A stretch of 11,499 bases of DNA from UBA5336 sp038522375 (GCA_038522375.1 JBCBKE010000082.1:1-11499), one strand, 5' to 3'. Shown: positions 1 to 8,176, numbered from the stretch's first letter. Notes: generated by a model from the letters alone, not told the origin. Made by a program: numbers and translations.

Positions 1-1797
1 CGGATCGCCGGGATCTGGGGCGCCATCCAAGCCAAGGATCTCGACGGGCAAGGCAGGGCCTGCATCCTTTAGCTGGCGACCCCTTTCATCGTTGAGGGCG
101 CGGAGTTTGCCCCACTGGGTGCCGGCAACAACGATATCGCCCCGGCCCAGGGTGCCGCGATTGACGATAACCGTAGCGACCGGGCCCTTGCCCTTGTCGA
201 CTTGGCTTTCGACCACGATGCCGTCGCCAGCGCGTTTGGGATTGGCCTTCAGTTCGAGCAGTTCGGCCTGGAGCGTGATAACCTCCGTCAGCTCGTCGAG
301 CCCTGTTCTCTCAATCGCAGACACTTGTACCGCGGGAACATCACCGCCCATCGCTTCCACCTGAACATCATGCTGCAGGAGGTCTGTCAGTACCGTCTGG
401 GGATTGGCGTCTGGCTTGTCGCACTTGTTCACGGCGACAATCATTGGCACTCCGGCGGCCTTGGCATGGGCAATCGCCTCGATGGTCTGGGGCATGACGC
501 CATCGTCTGCGGCCACAACCAGCACCACGATATCGGTGACATTTGCTCCCCGCGCCCGCATCGCCGAGAAGGCCGCGTGGCCGGGCGTATCCAGGAATGT
601 GATCTTGTCGGCCGACTTCAACGATACCTGGTAAGCGCCAATATGCTGTGTAATGCCGCCGGCTTCGCCAGCCACCACGTCCGTCGAGCGCAAGGCGTCA
701 AGCAGGGATGTCTTCCCGTGATCGACATGGCCCATGATAGTGACGATTGGGGGACGGGGCGACAGATCGGCGGGATCATCATCACTTCCTTCCAGCCCAA
801 TCTCGACATCGGATTCGGCAACCCGCTTCGTCGTGTGGCCGAATTCCTCGATGATCAATTCTGCCGTGTCGGCGTCGATGATGTCGTTCGCGCGCATCAT
901 CTCGCCCTGGGCGATCATGAATTTCACAACGTCGGCGACCCGTTCCTTCATCCGGTTCGCAAGGTCCTGAATCGTAATGGTCTCAGGTAGCGTGACCTCA
1001 ACGGATGTTTTTTCCTGCGCGTCAGCGTCGCCGGTGCGGCGTTCGCGTTCACGCTCACGGGCCCGGCGAACCGAGGCGAGCGACCGTTGGCGGTCACCGT
1101 CGTCGCCCAAGGCCGCGGCAATTGTGAGTTTGCCGCGGCGGCGTTCACCACCCCCCCGGGGACGGGCGGTGTTGCGATCACCACCGGAACGGTCGTCCCG
1201 GTCACGGTCCCGTCCGCGCTTGGACCGTCCCGATGAGGCCGCTTCTGGGTCTGGGGCAGGACCGGGCTGTACATCGGCGGCTGCGGCTGTCTTCTTGCTG
1301 GCGGGTTTGCCCTTTTCAGAAGCCCTCGCAACTGCTGCTGCTTCGTCCGCCTTGCGCTGTTCTTCTTCGGCTTTTCGGCGCGCTTCGGCTTCTTCGCGTT
1401 CCTTGACTTCCTGAATTTTCCGTTCCTGCTCCGAACGGAGACGTGCTTGTGCCTCGTTCGCCCGCGCGCTTTCCGCAGCGCGCTCTTCTTCCTGCGCTTT
1501 GCGCTGGAGAAGAACCTTCTGGCGCGCGATCAATTCCGCTTCGGTGATACCCAGTTTTTTTGCTAGGGCCGCGAGTTTGGATTGCTGGTTGGAATTTCCC
1601 GAAGGTGCACTTCGGCCCGCGCCACCCCCGCTCCCACCCGCACCGGAGCCGCCGCTCGGCGATGCCACCGGGCGTTTTTTCTTCGTCTCAACTACAACCT
1701 GTTTGGACCGGCCATGACTGAAGCTCTGCTTCACCGTGCCCGATGCCCCCCGTGCTGTCAGGGGTTTGCGTCCGCCAGTTTCTTTCGTGTCGCTCAT
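1..1797 (-). CDS. infB: Translation initiation factor IF-2, N-terminal two thirds (runs off left edge)
   Basis: IF-2 is the GTPase that brings initiator fMet-tRNA to the 30S subunit and promotes subunit joining. The frame is open for 599 codons from ATG at 1797 to the window edge, without a stop. In order: an N-terminal IF2-associated segment (MSDTKETGGRKPLT, then QSFSHGRSKQ, typical of alphaproteobacteria); a long Ala/Glu/Arg/Lys-rich helical linker (about residues 85-260); the IF2_N domain (about 268-320, PETITIQDLANRM); then the GTPase domain. In the GTPase domain G1 is GHVDHGKT (356-363), G3 is DTPGH (403-407) and G4 is NKCD (457-460). Domain II follows and is cut by the window edge. The start is supported by GGAG three bases upstream and by the family N-terminus. 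It lies 18 bases after the ylxR-type gene, so the two are probably co-transcribed. Family members usually have 850-1000 residues, so roughly a third is missing. No frameshift is visible. Confidence 0.97.
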   Translation of the reverse strand, partial: MSDTKETGGRKPLTARGASGTVKQSFSHGRSKQVVVETKKKRPVASPSGGSGAGGSGGGAGRSAPSGNSNQQSKLAALAKKLGITEAELIARQKVLLQRKAQEEERAAESARANEAQARLRSEQERKIQEVKEREEAEARRKAEEEQRKADEAAAVARASEKGKPASKKTAAAADVQPGPAPDPEAASSGRSKRGRDRDRDDRSGGDRNTARPRGGGERRRGKLTIAAALGDDGDRQRSLASVRRARERERERRTGDADAQEKTSVEVTLPETITIQDLANRMKERVADVVKFMIAQGEMMRANDIIDADTAELIIEEFGHTTKRVAESDVEIGLEGSDDDPADLSPRPPIVTIMGHVDHGKTSLLDALRSTDVVAGEAGGITQHIGAYQVSLKSADKITFLDTPGHAAFSAMRARGANVTDIVVLVVAADDGVMPQTIEAIAHAKAAGVPMIVAVNKCDKPDANPQTVLTDLLQHDVQVEAMGGDVPAVQVSAIERTGLDELTEVITLQAELLELKANPKRAGDGIVVESQVDKGKGPVATVIVNRGTLGRGDIVVAGTQWGKLRALNDERGRQLKDAGPALPVEILGLDGAPDPGDP

Positions 1798-1815
1798 GCG
1801 CTCCAAATACCAAAT

Positions 1816-2484
1816 TTACTCCGGCCCGCCCGCGCGCTCCGGATTGTCCTGTCGATCGCCAGGTGTGAACCAGTGATCTTCGGGTGCAGGCCGAAAACCG
1901 GTTAACCGACCATAAGCAATTGTCCATGCTTTGGCCAGCGAACCGTTCTGAAGCGCACCATGTATCACACGCGAGCGACCGAAGGCCATGCCTAATTCTT
2001 CGGAAGCCAAACCGCCTGCCACGCGCACCCTATCATATAAGGCATTTGCCAGCGAATACACCTTGCGTCGACCGTCTTCGGCGCCATCGCTCGCTTCGAG
2101 TAGCCAGGCCACGGGCGCTTTCCGCAGTGCGTTTCGCACCTGATCGAACCCCAGTATCACCTCGCCACTGCGTTTTGCCATGCCGAGAATGCCCTGGCAT
2201 CGTGCTAACAGAAGCGCTTCCAGGCGATCAGGCAGATCTGGATCTCCACCCGCCTTGACCTTCAGCCCGCGAGAGAACGCCCCCTTCCTGATCGCCTCGG
2301 CAACATGGTCGCGCGAGGCGGTGATCCAGACGCCGCGCCCTGGCAGTTTGTTGCCAACATCCGGCACCACCTGGCCATCGGGGCCCGAGACGAAGCGAAT
2401 CATGGCTGACTGGGGTAGTCGCTCCCGGCTTACGGCGCACTGGCGTATGGGATCGTTGTCAGCAGGAATCGCTGAGCCTTTCAC
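1816..2484 (-). CDS. YlxR-family (DUF448) RNA-binding protein with C-terminal L7Ae-like domain
   Basis: The 222-residue product joins two small RNA-binding modules, a fusion common in alphaproteobacteria. The N-terminal YlxR domain (about residues 12-80) has the PIRQCAVSRE opening, the MIRFV strand and the GRGVW motif (49-53). The second part (about 90-180) resembles an L7Ae/ribosomal L30e-like domain, with GILGMAKRSGEVILGFD at 98-113. YlxR proteins are usually encoded between nusA and infB; a precise role is not settled, though nucleoid or RNase P associated roles have been proposed for some homologues. The start is GTG at 2484. An in-frame TGA lies five codons upstream, and the YlxR domain starts at residue 12, so no other start fits. 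No strong ribosome binding site is seen. infB follows 18 bases downstream. No nusA reading frame precedes it, which breaks the usual synteny. Confidence 0.9.
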   Translation of the reverse strand: MKGSAIPADNDPIRQCAVSRERLPQSAMIRFVSGPDGQVVPDVGNKLPGRGVWITASRDHVAEAIRKGAFSRGLKVKAGGDPDLPDRLEALLLARCQGILGMAKRSGEVILGFDQVRNALRKAPVAWLLEASDGAEDGRRKVYSLANALYDRVRVAGGLASEELGMAFGRSRVIHGALQNGSLAKAWTIAYGRLTGFRPAPEDHWFTPGDRQDNPERAGGPE

Positions 2485-2701
2485 GTCTGTCGCAGCTCAT
2501 GCGGCTGCCGTGCCGTTGCGTGTCCGTCAGCCGCTGGCCGATCGGAAGCTGGCTGTACAACACGTCTTCAAGATTGGCGAGGACGTATGCTGGTTAAAGC
2601 GCCCGCGAAGGCCTTCCGACCTTTGCTCGTCGGGAATAAGGGGGCAGGCCGTACCCCTACTGCGTCACGATGCTGACCCCGGTCCAGGCGGGAATGTCCA
2701 C
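2485..2701. other. Intergenic region where nusA would be expected
   Basis: These 217 bases lie between the XRE regulator and the ylxR-type gene, both on the minus strand. I checked the minus frame that would carry a NusA C-terminus overlapping the ylxR start. It is only seven codons long between two TGA codons, so nusA is absent rather than merely unlisted. The promoter for ylxR-infB may lie here, but I find no convincing -35/-10 pair. A weak hairpin at 2641-2657 is listed separately. Confidence 0.6.
2635..2657 (-). terminator. Weak candidate terminator after the XRE gene
   Basis: Read on the minus strand, GGGGTA and TGCCCC form a 6-bp stem (one G-U pair) around a 5-base loop, followed by CTTATT. 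It sits 45 bases past the TAA of the XRE gene, at a suitable place to separate it from ylxR-infB. The T-tract is short and interrupted, so this is a candidate only. Confidence 0.3.
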
Positions 2702-3172
2702 TTATGCGGACGGTGAGAGGCCGTTTCCAGCGCGATACCCGCCGTTTTCCATGGCCTCACTGGCCGTGTCCGACTTGCGCGCCGCCGTTTCGACCTCTTC
2801 TCCAGCCAGGGCGCGAACAAGCGATAGAACCGCCATTCGCTGCTTGTCGTCATCAATACGCTGGAAACTGCGAACCAATTCGATCGTATGGCGCGAGGAC
2901 GCGGCGGTGTCGCCGCTGTCCGGCCGATCAATGTCGTCACCTATGCCATCAAAGAACCAGCCCGCCTTTGTATCCAGCGTCTCTGCGATCTTGAAGAGCC
3001 GCCCAGCGCTGACGCGGTTTGCGCCCGTTTCATACTTCTGAATCTGTTGGTATGATATGCCAAGCGCATCAGCGAGCTGGTCCTGCGTCAGGCCCAACAG
3101 CACCCTTCGCCGCCGGATTCGCTCGCCTACAATGCTGTCAATGTCTGATGCGTCGAAGGTTGAGGCGGCCAT
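2702..3172 (-). CDS. XRE-family (HTH_3) transcriptional regulator, PraR/PhrR-like
   Basis: A 156-residue DNA-binding protein. The helix-turn-helix is at about residues 17-70: VGERIRRRRVLLG leads into TQDQLADALG (29-38), then ISYQQIQKYETGANR (39-53) as recognition helix and following turn. The SYQQIQKYE form is typical of the alphaproteobacterial group containing rhizobial PraR and PhrR. The remaining 90 residues are acidic and helical and look like a dimerisation or effector part with no named domain. I chose ATG at 3172, which has GGAAG nine bases upstream. A GTG at 3211 would add 13 residues but overlaps a hairpin and has no better ribosome binding site. It is divergent from bamD across about 200 bases. 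Such regulators often autoregulate; nothing in the window identifies other targets. Confidence 0.88.
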   Translation of the reverse strand: MAASTFDASDIDSIVGERIRRRRVLLGLTQDQLADALGISYQQIQKYETGANRVSAGRLFKIAETLDTKAGWFFDGIGDDIDRPDSGDTAASSRHTIELVRSFQRIDDDKQRMAVLSLVRALAGEEVETAARKSDTASEAMENGGYRAGNGLSPSA

Positions 3173-3374
3173 GGTTTCTGGCTTCCGGTTGATGCTGGTG
3201 TGCCCATACACACCCTGCCACCTAAGGAACTATGTCATGAGTTGGGCTAGGCAAGGCTGGGACGGCAGTAACAACAGGTTCTCGAAGCGAGGCGTCGGCC
3301 TTTTCTGCAATCCCCATTGGCGCAAGCCCCAAGATCACGGTAAGACGACCTTGTTGAATGTCGGGAGTGTCCGC
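3173..3374. promoter_or_regulatory. Divergent control region between XRE gene and bamD
   Basis: About 200 bases lie between the chosen starts of the divergent XRE gene and bamD, so promoters for both should be here. I see no sigma-70 box pair good enough to place either one. The bamD side ends with GGGAG at 3363-3367, seven bases before its ATG, a good ribosome binding site that decides that start. An inverted repeat lies on the XRE side. Confidence 0.5.
3197..3214. repeat. 6-bp inverted repeat in the XRE leader
   Basis: GGTGTG and CACACC are exact reverse complements around a 6-base spacer (CCCATA). The repeat is 25 bases upstream of the XRE start codon. It could be an operator for autoregulation or a leader hairpin; neither is shown by sequence alone. 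Confidence 0.4.
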
Positions 3375-4193
3375 ATGCGTTCCAATCCGCTGTTGTCTGC
3401 AACCTGCCTGGCCGCGCTTCTGGGGATGGGGGCTTGCCAATCTGGCGGCGGTCCTGACCGGATTGCCTATGTCGAGCGCCCAGTGGAGATGCTCTACAAC
3501 GCAGCTTCAGCAGAACTCGACTCCCGTTCCTATGCCGAGGCAATCCAGCTCTTCAATGAGGTGGAACGTCAACACCCTTACTCCGAGTGGGCGCGCCGGG
3601 CGACGTTGATGACCGCTTATGCCCATTATAGGGCGCGCCAATATGATGATGCGGCAGCCGTGGCCCAGAGGTTCATTGCCCTCCATCCCGGGACCGACGG
3701 CGCCGCCTACGCCTACTACCTGGTCGCCGTGTCGTATTTCGAGCAGATCATTGACGTTGGCCGAGACCAGGGCACAACCGTTCTGGCCCGCGCGGCCCTT
3801 CAGGACGTTGTTCGCCGGTTCCCTGAAACCGACTATGCGCGGGATGCAACCCTGAAGCTCGACATGGTTGCAGACCAACTGGCCGGCAAGGAAATGGAGG
3901 TGGGGCGCTGGTATCTGCGAAAGAACCAACATCTCGCTGCAGTTAACCGCTTCCGGACGGTGGTTGATGGCTATGGCACGACGACCCACGTTCCGGAGGC
4001 GTTGCATCGCCTGGTGGAAACCTACCTTTCAATGGGTTTGCGTGGCGAGGCATTGGCGGCGGCATCGGTGCTGGGCCACAATTTCCCCGACACGCGCTGG
4101 TATCGCATGAGCTATAATCTTGTTGGTGGCGAAGCGGGCGCCCGTGCCCTGGCCGCACGCCAATCATCAGAGCCTGCCGATCGATTGCCCTGA
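3375..4193 (+). CDS. bamD: Outer membrane assembly lipoprotein BamD (YfiO/ComL)
   Basis: BamD is the essential lipoprotein partner of BamA in the complex that inserts beta-barrel proteins into the outer membrane. The 272-residue product starts with a lipoprotein signal (MRSNPLLSATCLAALLGMGA) and a lipobox cysteine at residue 21; Met at -3 is slightly unusual. Gln at +2 fits outer-membrane sorting. The rest is a chain of TPR-like helices: LYNAASAELDSRSYAEAIQLF, then FNEVERQHPYSEWARRA and YAYYLVAVSYFEQI, all characteristic of the YfiO family. The length matches alphaproteobacterial homologues. The start is fixed by GGGAG seven bases upstream; the same frame stays open back to 3057, but that part is antisense to the XRE gene and would bury the signal peptide. 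recN begins 48 bases downstream. The lpxC gene that often precedes bamD in this class is absent. Confidence 0.95.
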   Translation: MRSNPLLSATCLAALLGMGACQSGGGPDRIAYVERPVEMLYNAASAELDSRSYAEAIQLFNEVERQHPYSEWARRATLMTAYAHYRARQYDDAAAVAQRFIALHPGTDGAAYAYYLVAVSYFEQIIDVGRDQGTTVLARAALQDVVRRFPETDYARDATLKLDMVADQLAGKEMEVGRWYLRKNQHLAAVNRFRTVVDGYGTTTHVPEALHRLVETYLSMGLRGEALAAASVLGHNFPDTRWYRMSYNLVGGEAGARALAARQSSEPADRLP

Positions 4194-4241
4194 TAAGATC
4201 CCTTCTTGTTCTTGCATTGTTCGTGTGATATCGGGTGCGCC

Positions 4242-5972
4242 ATGTTGGTTGCCCTGTCGATACAAAGCTTTGTCTTGATTGAACGCTTGGACCTTTCTCC
4301 TGTGAACGGGTTTACCGCCCTCACCGGGGAAACTGGCGCGGGGAAGTCGATTATCCTGGATGCACTATCCATTGCCCTGGGCGGGACGGCAGACCGTCGG
4401 GTAGTCCGGCAGGCCGATGACAGGGCCGTCGTCAGTGCGGCGTTTTCTGTGCCAGCAGACCATCCGGTCTGGGAGCAGATCGATGATGCTGGGCTGGCCT
4501 TCGATCGTGGAGAAACCCTCGCCTTGAAGCGGATCGTGCCGCGGTCCGGCGCCATTCGTGCCTTGGTCAACGATCAGCCGGTCAGTGCCGCACTCCTGCG
4601 CTCGATCGGGGCGTCTCTGGTCGACCTTCATGGCCAACACGCCGCGATGTCTCTGCTGAGGCCCCAGCAGCATCGCATTGTGCTTGACCAGTATGCTCGG
4701 AACGACGCTTTACTGGGCCGGTGCCGGGAAGCGTGGATAGCGTTCTGCGATGCGCGCGATCGGCGGGCGACACTGGAGAGCGAGGCCGGGGCCCAGGCCG
4801 ATGAAAGGGACGCGTTGGCCCGTGACATCGAGGCCCTGGATAATGTCGCTGTCACGCACGGCGAAGCAGCAGCCCTTGCGACACGGCGGGCCATCCTTTC
4901 GCAGGGGTCGCGAATTCGGGACGGACTGGCCGAAGCTGAACGCGCCCTCGGAGGCGGTCACAGCCGCGATGGCCTGGCCCAGGCGGCAAGGGCTGTGGAG
5001 CGCCTGGTTCGGCTGCCAGGCCTGGACGATGGTGCGAATGAAAGCGCGATCCCGACATTTCGAGACGGCCTGCGCACGCTTGGAGACGGTCTCGAACGTG
5101 CCTTGATCGAACTTGATGAGGCCGAGAACACATTGTCACATCTTCAGGCAGAAGCCGGAGGCGATGACGGTGACCTTGAGACGACCGAAGCACGGCTGTT
5201 TGCGATCCGCGCACTCGCACGGCGATTTCAGGTGGAGCCCGATTGTCTCCCGGCATTGCGCGAAAATCTTGCGACTCAATCTGCGAAACTCGGCGCCGGC
5301 GATGATGCCCTGATCGCTGCCCGGTCGGCGGAAGTCGCAGCAAAAGCCCAATGGCGAACGGTCGCTGAGACGTTGTCAGCGGCGCGGCGTGGCGCTGCAG
5401 ACAGGCTCGAAGCCGCCGTGAAGGGTGAGCTAGAACCCCTGCGCATGGCAGGCGTCAAGCTTCGGGTCTCGATGGCGCGTGTGGACGATGATGAAAGCGG
5501 CGCCGACGGGCAGGACAAGGTCGCTTTTGAGATCGAAACCAACCAGCGGGCAGGTTTTGGCCCGCTGGCCAAGATTGCTTCCGGCGGGGAACTGGCGCGG
5601 ATTGCCCTGGCGATCCGGTGTGCATTGTCCGACGCTGGCGACGCGCCCGTCCTCGTGTTCGACGAGGTGGACCAGGGCGTGGGCGGCGCCGTGGCGGCGG
5701 CCATTGGCGAACGGCTGGCAGGGTTGGGAGAGGTCCGCCAGGTCTTCGCGATCACCCATTCCCCCCAGGTTGCCGCCGCCGCTGACGCCCAATGGCAGAT
5801 CCAGAAGAAAGCACACGCGGATGGTTCTGGTGAAACGGTGGTCTCTCGTCTAGATGACCAGAGCCGGCTGGAAGAGGTGGCCCGAATGCTGTCAGGGCAT
5901 TCCGTTACACCCGAAGCGCGCCAGGCGGCAGCGAGACTTCTGGAGACCTCATGCCCAAGGCCAAACCCGTGA
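4242..5972 (+). CDS. recN: DNA repair protein RecN
   Basis: RecN is an SMC-like ATPase that acts early in recombinational repair of double-strand breaks. The 576-residue protein has the split ATPase head at its two ends. Walker A is GETGAGKS at 29-36. The ABC signature SGGELARIAL starts at 447, and Walker B VLVFDEVDQG has Asp474/Glu475. Between them are Ala/Glu/Arg-rich helices that form the short antiparallel coiled coil (about 160-380). Length agrees with the family (about 550-580). ATG at 4242 is chosen because MLVALSIQSFVLIE is the standard RecN N-terminus; upstream in-frame codons to 4206 are not conserved-looking. The ribosome binding site is weak. The 3' end overlaps ligA by 22 bases in another frame. 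In gammaproteobacteria recN is SOS-induced; no SOS box is evident here and transcription with bamD is more likely. Confidence 0.96.
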   Translation: MLVALSIQSFVLIERLDLSPVNGFTALTGETGAGKSIILDALSIALGGTADRRVVRQADDRAVVSAAFSVPADHPVWEQIDDAGLAFDRGETLALKRIVPRSGAIRALVNDQPVSAALLRSIGASLVDLHGQHAAMSLLRPQQHRIVLDQYARNDALLGRCREAWIAFCDARDRRATLESEAGAQADERDALARDIEALDNVAVTHGEAAALATRRAILSQGSRIRDGLAEAERALGGGHSRDGLAQAARAVERLVRLPGLDDGANESAIPTFRDGLRTLGDGLERALIELDEAENTLSHLQAEAGGDDGDLETTEARLFAIRALARRFQVEPDCLPALRENLATQSAKLGAGDDALIAARSAEVAAKAQWRTVAETLSAARRGAADRLEAAVKGELEPLRMAGVKLRVSMARVDDDESGADGQDKVAFEIETNQRAGFGPLAKIASGGELARIALAIRCALSDAGDAPVLVFDEVDQGVGGAVAAAIGERLAGLGEVRQVFAITHSPQVAAAADAQWQIQKKAHADGSGETVVSRLDDQSRLEEVARMLSGHSVTPEARQAAARLLETSCPRPNP

Positions 5973-8065
5973 GTGCCCTGACTGAAACCGAAGCGTTTGA
6001 GGAGCACGCGACGCTCGCAGCCGATATCTTCGAAGCAGATGCAGCCTATCACGACCGGGACGATCCAACCCTGAGCGACGCCGACTATGACCGGATGCGC
6101 CAACGGCTCACGGCCATCGAAGCCCGTTTCCCAGGGCTCGCAACGCCTTCAAGTCCGAGCCAGAAAGTCGGTGCAACCCCGACATCGGGATTTTCCAAGG
6201 CTATCCATGCGGTGCCGATGCTATCGCTCGACAATGCCTTCAACGGCGATGATGTGGCCGATTTCCTTGGACGCGTTCGGCGTTTTCTTGGCTTGGACGA
6301 GGCCGAACAGGTGGTCGCCACCGCCGAGCCGAAGATTGATGGTCTGTCCCTCAGTCTGACCTACGAGGGCGGCGCCCTCGTACGAGCGGCGACGCGGGGC
6401 AATGGCCTTGAAGGTGAGGATGTGACGGCCAATGCAAGGACTTTGGACGATATTCCGGAAACCCTGTCGGGGTCAGGTTGGCCAGGCCGGATCGATATCC
6501 GCGGCGAAATCTACATGTCAAAGACGAACTTCGCGGCTCTCAACGCGCGTGAAGCGAAAGCGGGCAACAAGCCTTACGCAAATCCACGGAACGCTGCAGC
6601 GGGCAGTTTGCGGCAGAAAGATCCCGAGATCACCCGGTCGAGGTCGCTGAACTTTCTGGCCTATGCGTGGGCCGATGCGTCAACAGCGTTTGCTGAAACG
6701 CAATATGATGCCGTGGCAGCTTTTATTGATTGGGGGCTGCAGACCAATCCGGAGTTCACCCGCCACGACACGCTGGATGGCCTGCTCGCAGCTTATGCGG
6801 CGATCGAAGCCAAGCGGGCCAAGCTCGATTATGATATCGACGGCGTGGTGATCAAGGTTGATCGTCTGGACTGGCAGGCCCGGCTGGGCACGGTGAGCCG
6901 GGCTCCCCGTTGGGCCATTGCGCATAAGTTTCCGGCCGAGCAAGCGACAACCACCATCGAAGCCATTGATGTTCAGGTGGGCCGAACGGGATCGCTGACC
7001 CCGGTTGCCAGGCTGACGCCGGTCACGGTGGGCGGCGTTGTCGTGTCCAATGCCACGCTTCACAACGAAGACGAGATCGCCCGGCTCGATGTTCGGGTCG
7101 GCGACACTGTAACCGTGCAGCGGGCCGGTGATGTCATCCCCCAGGTGTTGGATGTGGTCGATCGCGACAGGCCCGGACGCCCCGTCCCGTTCTCCATGCC
7201 AGAAACCTGTCCCGAATGCGGATCTCCCGCTGTCCGAACCATGAAGGATGATGGCTCCGAGGATGTCCGGCGGCGATGTACCGGCGAGTTGCTTTGCCCC
7301 GCCCAGAAGGCTGCGCGGTTCCGCCATTTTGTCTCCCGGAAAGGGCTCGACATCGAGGGTCTTGGCGAGAAGCAGATCGAATTGTTCCTCTCCAAAGGCG
7401 TGCTCGAAGGTTTCCAGGACATATTCCGGCTGCCTGAGCGCATTCGTACACTGGGACTTCCACCGCTTTCGGACTGGGATGGTTTCGGCGAGACGTCTGC
7501 GACAAACCTCCTGGCGGCCATTGATGCGCGAAGAAATGTCCCCTTCGCCCGTTTTCTCAACGCGCTTGGAATTCGCCATGTGGGCGAGATCACGTCGGCG
7601 GCTTTCGCGCGCGCCTATGGTGACTGGCCACCATTTTGGAACGCTGTCGAAGAGGCGCGCGACAGTGTTCTGTTCGGATCTGGCGATAGTAGCCTCACAG
7701 AGATCGACGGGATCGGGCAAACCGCGGCTGATGCTCTTGTGGCCTTTGCCCGCAAGCCCCATAACCTCGCAATGTTGACGGCTCTGTTGGCCGAGGTCGT
7801 CATAGAGCCGAGCCAAGCCGTACTTGGTGATAGTCCGGTGGCGGGTAAGACAGTCGTCTTCACGGGAACACTCGAGACAATGACGCGCGACGAGGCCAAG
7901 GCGAGGGCGGCCGGGCTGGGGGCCAAGGTCTCGGGGTCGGTGTCTAAGAAAACCGATTATCTCGTCGCAGGGGCCAATGCGGGGTCGAAACGGACGAAGG
8001 CCGAAGGTCTCGGTGTTTCAGTGCTCACCGAGGAGGAATGGTTGAAACTGATTGGCGGCGACTAG
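5951..8065 (+). CDS. ligA: NAD-dependent DNA ligase LigA
   Basis: LigA seals nicks at Okazaki fragment junctions and in repair, using NAD+ as adenylate donor. The 704-residue product has all family parts in order: domain Ia (about 15-80, with the DADYDRMRQRL region); adenylation domain with catalytic Lys128 in KIDG (128-131) and downstream GEIYM and DYDIDGVVIKV motifs; OB fold (about 335-415); zinc finger Cys420, Cys423, Cys443 and Cys449; helix-hairpin-helix region (about 455-610); and C-terminal BRCT domain (about 627-704, GKTVVFTGTLETMTRDEA). It is slightly longer than the roughly 670-residue enterobacterial enzyme, as is usual in this class. GGAG five bases before ATG 5951 lies inside recN, and the genes overlap by 22 bases, suggesting translational coupling. 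Nothing is missing or broken. Confidence 0.97.
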   Translation: MPKAKPVSALTETEAFEEHATLAADIFEADAAYHDRDDPTLSDADYDRMRQRLTAIEARFPGLATPSSPSQKVGATPTSGFSKAIHAVPMLSLDNAFNGDDVADFLGRVRRFLGLDEAEQVVATAEPKIDGLSLSLTYEGGALVRAATRGNGLEGEDVTANARTLDDIPETLSGSGWPGRIDIRGEIYMSKTNFAALNAREAKAGNKPYANPRNAAAGSLRQKDPEITRSRSLNFLAYAWADASTAFAETQYDAVAAFIDWGLQTNPEFTRHDTLDGLLAAYAAIEAKRAKLDYDIDGVVIKVDRLDWQARLGTVSRAPRWAIAHKFPAEQATTTIEAIDVQVGRTGSLTPVARLTPVTVGGVVVSNATLHNEDEIARLDVRVGDTVTVQRAGDVIPQVLDVVDRDRPGRPVPFSMPETCPECGSPAVRTMKDDGSEDVRRRCTGELLCPAQKAARFRHFVSRKGLDIEGLGEKQIELFLSKGVLEGFQDIFRLPERIRTLGLPPLSDWDGFGETSATNLLAAIDARRNVPFARFLNALGIRHVGEITSAAFARAYGDWPPFWNAVEEARDSVLFGSGDSSLTEIDGIGQTAADALVAFARKPHNLAMLTALLAEVVIEPSQAVLGDSPVAGKTVVFTGTLETMTRDEAKARAAGLGAKVSGSVSKKTDYLVAGANAGSKRTKAEGLGVSVLTEEEWLKLIGGD

Positions 8066-8082
8066 AGGGCACGATGGTGCCT
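8066..8082 (+). terminator. Short hairpin directly after ligA
   Basis: GGGCAC and GTGCCT pair as six base pairs (one G-U) around a GATG loop, beginning two bases after the ligA TAG. There is no T-tract after it. It could stabilise the mRNA 3' end or act as a non-canonical terminator. Confidence 0.3.
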
Positions 8083-8122
8083 AAAGCGTCTGTCGTTCGT
8101 TTCACGCTAGGCCAACGCTTTA
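8082..8122. repeat. 8-bp inverted repeat between convergent genes
   Basis: TAAAGCGT at 8082-8089 and ACGCTTTA at 8115-8122 are perfect reverse complements, 25 bases apart. The left arm shares one base with the end of the preceding hairpin, so the two structures would compete. Function is unknown. Confidence 0.4.
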
Positions 8123-8147
8123 CGTCTTCGTTTTTGCGCAAGTACCC

Positions 8148-8176
8148 GTTCGCAAACGATTCCGTTTGCTCCGAAC
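8148..8176. terminator. Bulged hairpin at the convergent ligA/aminopeptidase junction
   Basis: GCAAACG (8152-8158) and CGTTTGC (8163-8169) form a 7-bp perfect stem with an ATTC loop. It is extended by GTTC (8148-8151) and GAAC (8173-8176) across a 3-base bulge. It lies just downstream of the aminopeptidase stop and can fold on either strand, so it may terminate both genes. No run of T directly follows on either strand, so this is not a textbook rho-independent site. Confidence 0.4.

Noticed and set aside
202..990. 262-codon plus-strand open frame
   Set aside because: It lies wholly antisense to the IF-2 GTPase and IF2_N coding sequence, which has all its motifs in an uninterrupted minus-strand frame.
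1000..1550. Low-complexity, Arg/Glu/Ala-rich coding stretch, considered as a possible repeat or insertion
   Set aside because: It is the normal variable charged linker of IF-2 in this class, in frame with both flanking domains.
2180..2716. 178-codon plus-strand frame spanning the ylxR upstream gap
   Set aside because: Its first half is antisense to the ylxR-type gene, it runs through the gap into the XRE 3' end, and it shows no recognisable domain or ribosome binding site.
3057..3374. 106-codon upstream extension of bamD in the same frame
   Set aside because: It is partly antisense to the XRE gene, would bury the lipoprotein signal, and the ATG at 3375 has a good ribosome binding site.
3507..4007. 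166-codon minus-strand frame
   Set aside because: It is antisense to the TPR region of bamD with no recognisable features.
5276..6103. 275-codon minus-strand open frame
   Set aside because: It is antisense to the recN head domain and the start of ligA, both fully motif-supported; its Ser/Ala/Arg-rich composition is typical of antisense shadows.
6680..7816. 378-codon minus-strand open frame
   Set aside because: It is a high-GC shadow of ligA, overlapping its OB-fold, zinc finger and helix-hairpin-helix regions; its residues resemble no known family.
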